DNA from: Gammaproteobacteria bacterium
Lineage (GTDB): Bacteria > Pseudomonadota > Gammaproteobacteria > Steroidobacterales > Steroidobacteraceae
Assembly: GCA_021773365.1 (NCBI GenBank)
Contig: JAJFKF010000095.1
Coordinates: 44,511-108,510, forward strand
Length of the DNA: 64,000 nucleotides
Direction of reading: 5' to 3'
A model generated the notes under the pieces. It worked only from the letters and a program-made list of their open reading frames with translations. It did no database searches and was not told where the DNA came from. Within the stretch, counting starts at the first letter, position 1; each line of letters begins with the position of its first letter. Of the stretch, positions 52,301 through 59,515 are shown piece after piece. The position numbers were made by a program, and so were the translations under genes.

Positions 52301-52614
52301 AGCTGCTGTGGGACTACAGCAAGTACACGGCCTCCCTGGCGATCAACTACGGCAGCTCCTACACCTGGTACAACGGTCTGGCCAGTCGTTCGGTGTTCGC
52401 CGATCTGATCAGTCGGCATGTGCCGCATTACACCACCGTGGATCTCACCGGCAGTTACGAAACTGCTTCGGGCCTGCGAATTGTCGGTGGCGTGACAGAT
52501 CTGACCGACGAGGACTTCCCTTTCGTGGATGAGGGCTACGGCTTCAACACCAGCAAGGTGAATGTGCAGGGCCGCACGCTGTTCCTGCAATTGCAGAAAA
52601 GCTTCGCGCTGTAG
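49366..52614 (+). CDS. STN-type TonB-dependent receptor, module F (thioredoxin-type clade)
   Basis: 1082 aa from ATG 49366, with AGGGGA upstream; an in-frame start at 49327 falls at the promoter. Signal peptide (YRFIALLLVATPLLAA); STN about 22-95 (LDIKPQPLAAALQQFAEQSG, VYYAKVAEGQKAGGVSG). The linker contains LRLVRA and an Ala/Glu helix; TonB-box-like ELIVTGSRLRG; plug (TLPQNFAATNT, AANLRGLGEASTLVLLNGR, ADAVGGVINIILRKHR); barrel ending LFLQLQKSFAL. Groups with C and D by size and C-terminus. A thioredoxin-fold gene starts 14 nt later. Confidence 0.92.
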   Translation: MRHLYRFIALLLVATPLLAAETYRLDIKPQPLAAALQQFAEQSGLQIVYYAKVAEGQKAGGVSGTLTVNEALQRLLANTGLRFESVDEYTVAIRSVKSASPSGARKGTAISGEAQEHATTGLRLVRAAADPLRAGQAQTDEEREREELAAARAAAAKAEQGGELIVTGSRLRGVDPIAPVITIDRAEIERRGALTAEEVIRTLPQNFAATNTSSTTSSVAPNEFTGGFTDFDAAGVSAANLRGLGEASTLVLLNGRRTAGTPLGHGQFVNLSTIPTSDIERIEIVTQGASALYGADAVGGVINIILRKHRQTGAISSVRYDTSEHGKERVNVMQVGTLGWSGGNATATLNYTQTDPINPQKAGYTTNDFRSRDGSDRRGTSIFNASVSPFVSFSGLTAPDSYDGVIDTNGDGVNSPEEIAAARALFTAFDRDAPFQENLATEISPDIESYNVSLRGEQSVGENVQLYGFATYNLAKNTYGGSPVPGITVFSSTTAPGLAVPADNPYNPFGTAQTLRYTFYQELADGLVPDSLRQTEQQRIDGTAGLTWNLPFRDWQLDTSLTRSEESTEGLDVGLLTRNSRLDVDGAVDGRSPVERLIQGDHPVTGQPLTDRSDFINLFGNGTVQTPLLALASGKTRNQQPISTSWQYSAAVEGFLGTLPGGEVRSVLGLEYRDETIDYSGNEDRASKAPGVTGGFFRQLIELNRDSIELFNQTSFPLFGPENRRAGIESLLVNVAARWSDYSFNEPTLGSVDADPGTIDISDLYSAATFSNVSPGLGISWRPIQALNLRANWTENFRTPIFTDLVGGGLGVGNTPLTFDDGTAIRATSVRIGNPGLKPETSDNFSLGFDWTPQAVPGLYVSVTWQRIDTDNAIGSEPIFGLSADDLLDRGQLIEEPSDRFGWRLVTMPINLDSRIRTFTDMTVRYDLSTVYGRFTGVLDGTYFSQNEVNITDGASGEVRTYRYEGTNFGPNKIQARGQLLWDYSKYTASLAINYGSSYTWYNGLASRSVFADLISRHVPHYTTVDLTGSYETASGLRIVGGVTDLTDEDFPFVDEGYGFNTSKVNVQGRTLFLQLQKSFAL

Positions 52615-52628
52615 CTGGCGGACGCAGG

Positions 52629-53930
52629 ATGCGGGCGCTTCTCACACTCACCGCGCTGCTGGCTGTTACCGACGCCAGCAGCGCGGGGATCGAGTTCTTC
52701 CACGGCAGCTTTGCCGAGGCATTGCAGGCAGCACGCCAGCAGGACAGGCTGCTGTTCGTGGACGTCTACACCCAGTGGTGCGGGCCCTGCAAAATGATGG
52801 ACCGGGACGTATTCGTGCTGGACGAGGTCGGCGCGCTCTATAACGCCAGCTTCATCAACTTCAAACTGGATGCCGAAGATGCCTCCGCAAGTGGCCCGGA
52901 GCTGAAGGCGCGCTACGGCGTGGAGGTCTTTCCCACGTATCTGTTCATCGACGGCACGGGCGAGCTGCGGTTCAAGGCCACCAGCCGCATGAGTGCCGAG
53001 GTCTTCCTCGCCCTCGCCCAAAGGGCGATGGATGGTGGCCCGGCTGACTTTCAGCATCTCGCCGATCAGGTGCAGGCCGGATCCGATGACCCGCTGAAGA
53101 TGCAGCCGACAAGTCGGCCGATAGTCCGGGAGTACCTGCTGCAGGCGCAGGTGCGTCTGTCGACGTTGAGTGGCGAGGCGCGCACGCAATTGCAGCGGCA
53201 GGTGCAGGCCGTACGTGATCGTTATTTCCGGCAGTTCGAACCGGGAGCACTGCTCGATCCCCGGGACATCGCGCTGATCCAGACCTTCTACTTCACCCGC
53301 GGCGACAATCCCATCGAGCTGCTGGTGTCCGGCTATGAGCGCTACCCGGCGTCCGTGCGCACCGTCGAACTGGCCGGCTACCTGGTCAGGGCCAACGACA
53401 ACGCCATTCGCATCGGCGCCAGTCGCGGCGACCTCAGTTACAGGAAGTACCTGGAGGACATTCGTACAGCCATGGCGCCGGTGTATCGGGACTACTCCGG
53501 TCCGCACGCGGACAGTCGCGCCGCCGAGGCGGCGCTGGAGAAAATCTACCGTGGCCGGCAACTGACCGCGGCATTTCACCTTGCCGTCAGCCGCAGCGAC
53601 TGGGCAACGGCAATATCAGCCATGAACGATTTCCTCGCGCTGCGCGGAACCGAGGCCACCTGGGAGGACTGGTTCCAGTTGCCCAGGAGCTTTTATCGCT
53701 GCGAGGACATTGACTATCTGCGCCAGGCGGTGCCGTTCGCCCGCCGTGCCTACAAGCTGCAGCCTGATTTCAAGACCGCATCGACACTGGGCAGGCTGCT
53801 GGCGCGCAGCGGTGAGACCGGGCCGGCGCGGGAAATGCTATCCACGGCGGTTAAGCTGGGCCGGGATGAGGCGCTGAAAAACAAGGACGCCCAGCTGCGC
53901 GAACTCACAGCCCTGATCGAGGGCCTTTGA
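52629..53930 (+). CDS. Secreted thioredoxin-fold protein, module F
   Basis: 433 aa. Signal peptide (MRALLTLTALLAVTDASSA). The thioredoxin domain is N-terminal (about 20-140), with VDVYTQWCGPCKMMDRDVF (Cys51/Cys54) and a cis-Pro loop in GVEVFPTYLFI. A long helical, TPR-like region follows (YRCEDIDYLRQAVPFARRAYKL). Domain order is opposite to the TlpA-like proteins of modules C and D, so it is a different family filling the same operon slot. Last gene of module F. Confidence 0.85.
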   Translation: MRALLTLTALLAVTDASSAGIEFFHGSFAEALQAARQQDRLLFVDVYTQWCGPCKMMDRDVFVLDEVGALYNASFINFKLDAEDASASGPELKARYGVEVFPTYLFIDGTGELRFKATSRMSAEVFLALAQRAMDGGPADFQHLADQVQAGSDDPLKMQPTSRPIVREYLLQAQVRLSTLSGEARTQLQRQVQAVRDRYFRQFEPGALLDPRDIALIQTFYFTRGDNPIELLVSGYERYPASVRTVELAGYLVRANDNAIRIGASRGDLSYRKYLEDIRTAMAPVYRDYSGPHADSRAAEAALEKIYRGRQLTAAFHLAVSRSDWATAISAMNDFLALRGTEATWEDWFQLPRSFYRCEDIDYLRQAVPFARRAYKLQPDFKTASTLGRLLARSGETGPAREMLSTAVKLGRDEALKNKDAQLRELTALIEGL

Positions 53931-54058
53931 AACCGCATATCCATATCAGAACGAACGAGCGGCGCTGAACCGCTACTGTCCGGGAGCATTATTTTTGCTC
54001 TGGATTTCACCGCTCCGCAGCCCTAATCTGCAGCTTCATCGAATGGGCGGAGAGCAGA

Positions 54059-54634
54059 GTGCAGGATCGTGCGGCGAGACAAAGCTGGTTCAAGGCGGTC
54101 ATCCTGCCGCATGAACCCGCGTTGCGCCGTCTGGTGCGGCGCATGGCCGCTACGCCGGATGTGGATGTCGACGACATCGTTGCCGAGGCGCTGCTGCGTG
54201 CCTTCACGGTCACCGATTTCGCGCGTATCGATCGCGGCCGTACTTTTTTGTTCACTATTGCGCGGAATCTTCTGACTGATATCGCACGCCGTCGTGCGGT
54301 GGTGCCCTTTGAGGTGATGGCCAGTCTCGATGAGCTGGAAACGGCCGATACCCACCCTTCCGCCGAGGCGGTGGTCAGCGCGCGTGACGAACTGCACCGT
54401 CTGCAGCGGGTGGTGGAGGGTCTGCCGCCACAATGCCGGCGCGTGTTCTCCCTGCGACGTATCGAGGAATTATCCCTGGCGGAGATAGCGGGAGAGCTCG
54501 GCCTGTCCGTTTCTACTGTAGAGAAACACCTGGCCAAGGCCATGGGTCTGCTCACCCGTGCGATGGCCGAGGACAGTCCGGTGGTGGCCGCTATAAAGGT
54601 AGTGAAATGGCGCAGAACGACGGACAAAGGCTGA
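54059..54634 (+). CDS. FecI-type ECF sigma factor, module G
   Basis: 191 aa from GTG 54059, with GGAGA upstream. Region 2: DVDVDDIVAEALLRAFTVTD and TFLFTIARNLLTDIARRR. Region 4: LPPQCRRVFSLRRIEELSLAEIAGELGLSVSTVEKHLAKAM. The Asp/Val-rich VDDIVAEAL replaces the usual DLVQEAF. It overlaps the fecR start by 28 nt, the largest sigma/fecR overlap here. Confidence 0.88.
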   Translation: MQDRAARQSWFKAVILPHEPALRRLVRRMAATPDVDVDDIVAEALLRAFTVTDFARIDRGRTFLFTIARNLLTDIARRRAVVPFEVMASLDELETADTHPSAEAVVSARDELHRLQRVVEGLPPQCRRVFSLRRIEELSLAEIAGELGLSVSTVEKHLAKAMGLLTRAMAEDSPVVAAIKVVKWRRTTDKG

Positions 54635-55563
54635 ATCAGGAAGCCGCCGACTGGCTGGCGCGCCTGCACCGCGAGGAATTCTCGTCCGCGGCGCGCGCGC
54701 AGCTGGATCGCTGGCTGGATGCCGATCCCGCCCGTGAGGTGGCGTTTGCGCGCGCCGAATATGCATGGGAACGGGCGGAGCGCCTGCGCGCCGCGCCTAC
54801 TGCAGTGCAGGCGCCTGCGCGCGGTGGTCGTAGCTGGTGGCGCACGGCCGCCGTGTTTGCCTTCGTGGCGCTCGGCGGTGTGCTGGGTTACCAGGCCTGG
54901 CTGGCGAATCACTATGCCACTGGCGTCGGCGAGCAGCGCACCATCGCCCTGGAAGACGGCAGTGAGATCAGCCTCAATACCGATTCGCGCGCGGAAGTCA
55001 GTTTCAACGCGCGGCAGCGCACGGTGCGGCTGCTGCATGGCGAGGCGCTATTCAAGGTCGAACACGACGCCGCGCGGCCATTCGTGGTCGAGGCTGCGGG
55101 CACCGCGGTGCGTGCGCTGGGCACGGCATTCAACGTGCGCCTGCGCAGCGAGGTGGTCGAAGTGACGGTCACTGAAGGGGCCGTGGCGGTGGACCACGAT
55201 CGCATTGATGCTGGTTCCGCCGCGGTGGTGGCCGCGGGTGCGGTCAGCGCCGTGGTATTGCCCGAGGATGTGCTGCGCCGGCGCGTGGCCTGGCGTGAAG
55301 GCGCCATTGAGCTGAAGGGTGAAACACTCGAGCAGGCCGTGGAGGAGTTCAACCGCTATCGCAAGGCCCGGCTCATCGTGGCCGATCCGGCCATTGCCGC
55401 CATCCGCGTGGGCGGGCGTTTCGAAACCGGAGAGGCGGCAAAGTTTGTCAACGCCGTGAAGGAGAACTTTCCGGTGCGTTCGGTGGAGCAGGAGGACGGC
55501 ACGGTTTACCTGTTCGGCATTGGCGCGGGTGCGGTGGCGGATGATTCCGGTACCTCGCAATAG
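54607..55563 (+). CDS. FecR-type anti-sigma/sensor, module G
   Basis: 318 aa from ATG 54607, with AAGG upstream; a longer frame back to 54433 lies wholly within the sigma gene and is not FecR-like. DUF4880-like N-terminus (EAADWLARLHREEFS, LDRWLDADPAREVAFARAEY), transmembrane helix near 80-95 (TAAVFAFVALGGVLGYQ), FecR domain (IALEDGSEISLNTDSRAEVSF, ALGTAFNVRL), DUF4974-like end (EFNRYRKARLIVADPAI). Confidence 0.9.
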   Translation: MAQNDGQRLNQEAADWLARLHREEFSSAARAQLDRWLDADPAREVAFARAEYAWERAERLRAAPTAVQAPARGGRSWWRTAAVFAFVALGGVLGYQAWLANHYATGVGEQRTIALEDGSEISLNTDSRAEVSFNARQRTVRLLHGEALFKVEHDAARPFVVEAAGTAVRALGTAFNVRLRSEVVEVTVTEGAVAVDHDRIDAGSAAVVAAGAVSAVVLPEDVLRRRVAWREGAIELKGETLEQAVEEFNRYRKARLIVADPAIAAIRVGGRFETGEAAKFVNAVKENFPVRSVEQEDGTVYLFGIGAGAVADDSGTSQ

Positions 55564-55590
55564 CGGTTCGGGCCGGTTGCTTCGTTTCAA

Positions 55591-55604
55591 CTGACGTAGA
55601 TCAA
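55591..55604 (+). promoter_or_regulatory. Weak Fnr/Anr-like box before module G receptor
   Basis: CTGACGTAGATCAA matches TTGAT-N4-ATCAA at 8 of 10 defined positions, 20 nt upstream of the receptor ATG. It is a single occurrence and may be chance. Confidence 0.2.
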
Positions 55605-55623
55605 AGCGTACAGGGGAAACGAC

Positions 55624-58437
55624 ATGAAATCCGATCTGAAGATTTTGCTGGCACTGGTGTTGCTGGCCGCGCCGATACTTGCTGTTCATGGCGCCGAGGC
55701 CTTTCCAGCCGGAGCGCAGCAGTTCGACATTCCCGCGCAGAGCACCAGCGATGCGCTCAATACATTTTCCAGGCAGTCGGGCTTGCGCCTGCTGTTTCCC
55801 TATGACGCGCTGGAAGGACGGCAGGCCGGCGCGGTGAAGGGCGAGTTCAGCGCCGAAGAGGTGCTGAAGCGACTTCTGGCCGGCACGGGACTGGGTTATC
55901 GCATGACCGAGGAGGCGGTGGTGCTGATCAGTCTGCCTGATCTTCCCGGCCGCATATTGCCGCGTGCCACAGGCGCTGCCGTGCAACCGCAGCCAGCAGG
56001 GCGCAGTGCCGTGATGCCGGGTCAGGAGTCACAGACAGACATCGGCAGGATCAACCTTGCCCTGGCCGACGATCAGCGCCGGACGGAGGCAACATCGCCA
56101 CCGCAGCAGCAAGCTGCGTCGGAGCGCACCAAGTCCACCGAGCTTACCGTGACCGGCACGCGTATCCGTGGAGCGCAGGATGTGGCCGCGCCAACCATCA
56201 TCATTACCCGCGAGGAAATAGAAAAAACCGGCTACGCCACGCTGGAGGATCTTTTCGAGGATCTGCCGCAGAACTTTGCCGAAATCAGTCCCGATGGCGT
56301 GCTGGCCAGTGAAAGCGGTTCGCGGTTGCGCTCGTCGAACAGTGATCGGGCCACTGGCGTGGACCTGCGCGGTCTGGGTGCGCAATCCACGCTGACGCTG
56401 GTCAACGGCCAGCGCCGCGCCAACTCGGTGGGTGGCCGCGTGGTGGATGTGTCGGTCATTCCCCTATCGGCCATCGAGCGGGTGGAAGTGGTCACCGGCG
56501 GCCGTTCGGCCGTGTACGGCTCCGACGCGGTAGCCGGCGTGGTGAACCTGGTGACGCGCCGGGAGTTCACCGGCGCGGAAAGCCAGGCCAGCTTCGGCTG
56601 GAACCGCTACGGCGGCGAGCGCATGCAGGTCAGTCAGATTGCCGGCGGTAATTTTTCCCGCGGCGGTATCGTCGCTGCCTATGATTACCTGCGCGAGTGG
56701 CCGCTCGACCTGGTGAAGACCGGCCTGGTGATCGCGCCCACCCTCGAGGGCACCATCAACACCCGGCTGGACATCCAGAATGAGAACCGACGCCATTCAT
56801 TGTTCACCGCCGGACGCTTCGCGCTGACCGACCGCATCGAGCTGTACGCGGATGGGTTATATGCCGACAAGGATTTCAGCTTCGTCAACGAATTCTTCTA
56901 CCTGGATGCCGACGACAGCTTCTCTGTCATCGATCAGTCAGGCCACCAGTACAGCGCCTCGGCGGGCGCGCGCTTCGATCTTGCCGGGGGCTGGACGCTT
57001 GATGTCAGTGGCGCCACCGGCGTGACCGACACGGAAACCTACGCGCTGGGCTATTACAACTTTGGTTGTTTCAGCTTCGGCTGCCTCATCGAGGAATACG
57101 ATTCCAGTCGCCAGACGCATACCCGCACCAGCAGTGCCTCAGCCGTTGCCGACGGCTTGTTGTTCGCCATCGGCGGCATGCGCCCGCGCATGGCGCTGGG
57201 CGTGGAGACCCGCCGCGAGATCTTTCGCAGTTTTGCCGTCGATCCAGGCGCGCAGGATGATGACAAGGCGCGGGGCATCAATGCGGCCTTTGCCGAACTG
57301 CTGCTGCCGTGGGTGGAGAACGGTACCCGCCCCGGGCTGCGTCGCTTCGAGACATCACTGGCCGGCCGCTATGACGAGTACGATGGTTTCGGTGGCGCCT
57401 TCACGCCGCAGCTGGGCGTGACCTGGGTGGTCAATGGCAGCCTGACGCTGCGCGCCGCCTATTCGGAGGCCTTCCGTGCGCCGGCGCTGGTGGAGGCCGG
57501 CAGCCAGAACAATCTGCAATTGAGCCAGCGTAGCGATCCGGCGGTGGGTGGCAGCTCGCCGATGCTGATGCTGGCGGGGGACAATCCGGCGCTGGAACCG
57601 GAAGAGGCGCGAACCTGGAGCATGAGTGTGGATCTGACGCCAGCCTTTGCGCCGTTCGCGCAGCTGTCACTGTCCTACTTCAATGTGGAATATGAAGGCC
57701 GCATCGATACGCCGGTGTTCAATACCACCGACCGCATCCTGATCCTGCAGCGTGAGTCGCGCTTTCTTGATCTGATCACCCGCAATCCCACCCAGGCGCA
57801 GGTGGATGCCTTCATGGCGCAGGCCAACGGCGGACCGCTGCTGAACTTCAGCGGATTGCCGTGGGATCAGCAGACCACGCCCATCCTGACCGCCTTCCCG
57901 GGGCTGGTGCTGTTCGACAATCGCGTCAACAACATCGCGGTGGAAACCGTCGACGGACTGGACCTGCAACTGCGCACGGATTTCGACACCGGCATCGGCG
58001 CGCTGAACTTTGGTCTGAACGCCACCTTCACGCTCGATCACGAGCGCAGCGTGACCACCACCAGTCCGTCCTTCACGTTGTTGAACGAAGTAGGCAAGCC
58101 GGTGGATTTCCGACTGCGGGCGCAGGCTGGCTGGCGTCGCGGCGCCTTCGGCGCCTATGTCCACGTCAACTACGTGGACAGCTATGCCAATCCCTTCACC
58201 AATCCGGTCTCGGCGATGAGCACCTGGACCACGACGGATCTGACCTTGCGCCTCGACGGTTCGGCACTGGCCGGCGGCGGCTGGCTGCAGGGCTTCAGCG
58301 CCGCGTTGAGCGCAAGCAACCTGTTCGATCAGGACCCGCCGCCATTCATCGGCAGCCAGATCGGCGTGGCCTACGACGCCACCAATGCCAGCGGCACGGG
58401 CCGGTATCTGAACCTGCGGTTGGTAAAGAACTGGTAG
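55624..58437 (+). CDS. STN-type TonB-dependent receptor, module G (esterase-type clade, no accessory)
   Basis: 937 aa from ATG 55624, with AGGGGAA upstream. Signal peptide (LLALVLLAAPILAVHGAEA); STN about 34-102 (FDIPAQSTSDALNTFSRQSG, LLFPYDALEGRQAGAVKG). TonB-box-like ELTVTGTRIRG; plug (DLPQNFAEISP, GVDLRGLGAQSTLTLVNGQR, SDAVAGVVNLVTRREF); barrel ending DPPPFIG...NASGTGRY and Trp. Clearly of the esterase-type clade, closest to A and B, yet the next gene is flagellar; it may share an accessory protein made elsewhere. Confidence 0.92.
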   Translation: MKSDLKILLALVLLAAPILAVHGAEAFPAGAQQFDIPAQSTSDALNTFSRQSGLRLLFPYDALEGRQAGAVKGEFSAEEVLKRLLAGTGLGYRMTEEAVVLISLPDLPGRILPRATGAAVQPQPAGRSAVMPGQESQTDIGRINLALADDQRRTEATSPPQQQAASERTKSTELTVTGTRIRGAQDVAAPTIIITREEIEKTGYATLEDLFEDLPQNFAEISPDGVLASESGSRLRSSNSDRATGVDLRGLGAQSTLTLVNGQRRANSVGGRVVDVSVIPLSAIERVEVVTGGRSAVYGSDAVAGVVNLVTRREFTGAESQASFGWNRYGGERMQVSQIAGGNFSRGGIVAAYDYLREWPLDLVKTGLVIAPTLEGTINTRLDIQNENRRHSLFTAGRFALTDRIELYADGLYADKDFSFVNEFFYLDADDSFSVIDQSGHQYSASAGARFDLAGGWTLDVSGATGVTDTETYALGYYNFGCFSFGCLIEEYDSSRQTHTRTSSASAVADGLLFAIGGMRPRMALGVETRREIFRSFAVDPGAQDDDKARGINAAFAELLLPWVENGTRPGLRRFETSLAGRYDEYDGFGGAFTPQLGVTWVVNGSLTLRAAYSEAFRAPALVEAGSQNNLQLSQRSDPAVGGSSPMLMLAGDNPALEPEEARTWSMSVDLTPAFAPFAQLSLSYFNVEYEGRIDTPVFNTTDRILILQRESRFLDLITRNPTQAQVDAFMAQANGGPLLNFSGLPWDQQTTPILTAFPGLVLFDNRVNNIAVETVDGLDLQLRTDFDTGIGALNFGLNATFTLDHERSVTTTSPSFTLLNEVGKPVDFRLRAQAGWRRGAFGAYVHVNYVDSYANPFTNPVSAMSTWTTTDLTLRLDGSALAGGGWLQGFSAALSASNLFDQDPPPFIGSQIGVAYDATNASGTGRYLNLRLVKNW

Positions 58438-58453
58438 CACACGGCGACCGCAT

Positions 58454-58480
58454 GCCCGCTCCCCGCATGGGGGAGCGGGC
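58454..58480 (+). terminator. Strong hairpin after module G
   Basis: GCCCGCTCCCC (58454-58464) pairs with GGGGAGCGGGC (58470-58480), an 11-bp stem with a 5-base loop, 17 nt after the receptor stop. No U-tract follows, but it cleanly separates the receptor island from the flagellar genes. Confidence 0.6.
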
Positions 58481-58589
58481 CAGAGCGGGCCGGATCAGGG
58501 GCGCGCACCCCGCGTCGGGATTTTGACGCCGCCCTGACAAGGGCACCCGGGCCCTCCATAAGTTATTGATCTAAAAGGGCTCCATCCGG

Positions 58590-58605
58590 CGGCACGAAAC
58601 TTGCT
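58590..58605 (+). promoter_or_regulatory. Sigma54 (RpoN) promoter of fleSR operon
   Basis: CGGCACGAAACTTGCT carries the -24 GG (58591-58592) and -12 GC (58603-58604) with exactly 10 bases between, near the TGGCACG-N4-TTGC consensus. It lies 64 nt upstream of the fleS start. In known systems FleQ with RpoN drives this operon; no fleQ is in the window. Confidence 0.85.
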
Positions 58606-58669
58606 CTTTATTTCCCGGATCACCATCGGCGTCAAAGCGCCGGCGAGACCGTGCCTCCGGGAGGGCAAC

Positions 58670-59515
58670 GTGGACACCCAGGAACTTGCACAGGCATTTG
58701 CCAGCTTCAACCGCATGTCTGCGGAGCTGGAGACTTCCTATCGAGCCCTCGAAGAGGAAGTAGTGAGCCTGCGGGCCGAGCTGGCGCAGGCGCGGGTGAT
58801 GCGCGAATGGGTGGAGCGGCAGAAGCGTTTGTCGGTGATCGGTGAGATGGCCGCCGCGCTGGCGCACCAGATCCGCACCCCGCTGAGCGCGGCGCTGCTG
58901 TATGCCTCGCAGGTGGCCACGCCCGGACTCACCGAGGCGGATCGCACTCGTTTCGCTGATCGTACGCGCAGTTGCCTGCATGACCTGGAGCGGCTGGTGA
59001 ACGACATGCTGGCCTTCGCGCGTGGCGGCGGCGGTGTGGTGGAGAGCTTCTCGCTGAGCGCGCTGCTGGAGCAGGTGGCGCAGTCGCTGGAACCGAAGCT
59101 CAAGGCGGGTGCGCGGCTCACAATCCGTACGCTGGCGCCGGAGCTGAAGCTGCGCGGCAACAGCCAGGCGCTGAGCGGCGCCTTGCTCAATCTTGCCAGC
59201 AATGCCTTCGAGAACGGCGGTGGGGACGTTGCGGTGGTTATCGAGGCACGCAGCGCGTCGCCGGACTGGGCGCAGATCCGTGTGACGGATAACGGGCCCG
59301 GTGTGCCCGAGCATCTGCGCGGACGCATCTTCGAACCGTTCTTTACCACGCGCCGCCGCGGCACGGGCCTGGGCCTGGCCGTGGTGAAGTCGGTGGTGCA
59401 GGCACACGGCGGCGAGGTGTCGCTGGAAGAGGGCATCGGTGGTGGAGCGAGTTTTGTTCTGAAACTGCCGGCAGGGCAGGCGGGAGCAGTGGTGAAGATG
59501 GCGCAGGCATCATGA
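58670..59515 (+). CDS. fleS: Flagellar sensor histidine kinase FleS/FlrB
   Basis: 281 aa from GTG 58670, chosen because GGGAGGG lies 4 nt upstream and the sigma54 promoter rules out the upstream in-frame start at 58601. An N-terminal coiled coil (about 18-55) precedes HisKA with His66 (ALAHQIRTPLSAAL) and HATPase_c (NLASNAFENGGG, DNGPGVPEHLRGRIFEPFFTT, GTGLGLAVVKSVV). No transmembrane segment or clear PAS domain, so it is a cytosolic kinase. It phosphorylates the adjacent FleR to switch on class III flagellar genes in known systems. Overlaps fleR by 4 nt. Confidence 0.88.
   Translation: MDTQELAQAFASFNRMSAELETSYRALEEEVVSLRAELAQARVMREWVERQKRLSVIGEMAAALAHQIRTPLSAALLYASQVATPGLTEADRTRFADRTRSCLHDLERLVNDMLAFARGGGGVVESFSLSALLEQVAQSLEPKLKAGARLTIRTLAPELKLRGNSQALSGALLNLASNAFENGGGDVAVVIEARSASPDWAQIRVTDNGPGVPEHLRGRIFEPFFTTRRRGTGLGLAVVKSVVQAHGGEVSLEEGIGGGASFVLKLPAGQAGAVVKMAQAS

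Noticed and set aside
54433..54606. 58-codon N-terminal extension of the module G FecR
   Set aside because: It lies in another frame of the sigma gene and lacks FecR-like sequence; ATG 54607 has a ribosome-binding site and begins the normal domain.
8996..58437. Lasso-peptide clusters, which can also carry sigma/FecR/TonB-receptor genes
   Set aside because: No precursor peptide, B/C maturation genes, ABC exporter or lasso isopeptidase was seen near any module.
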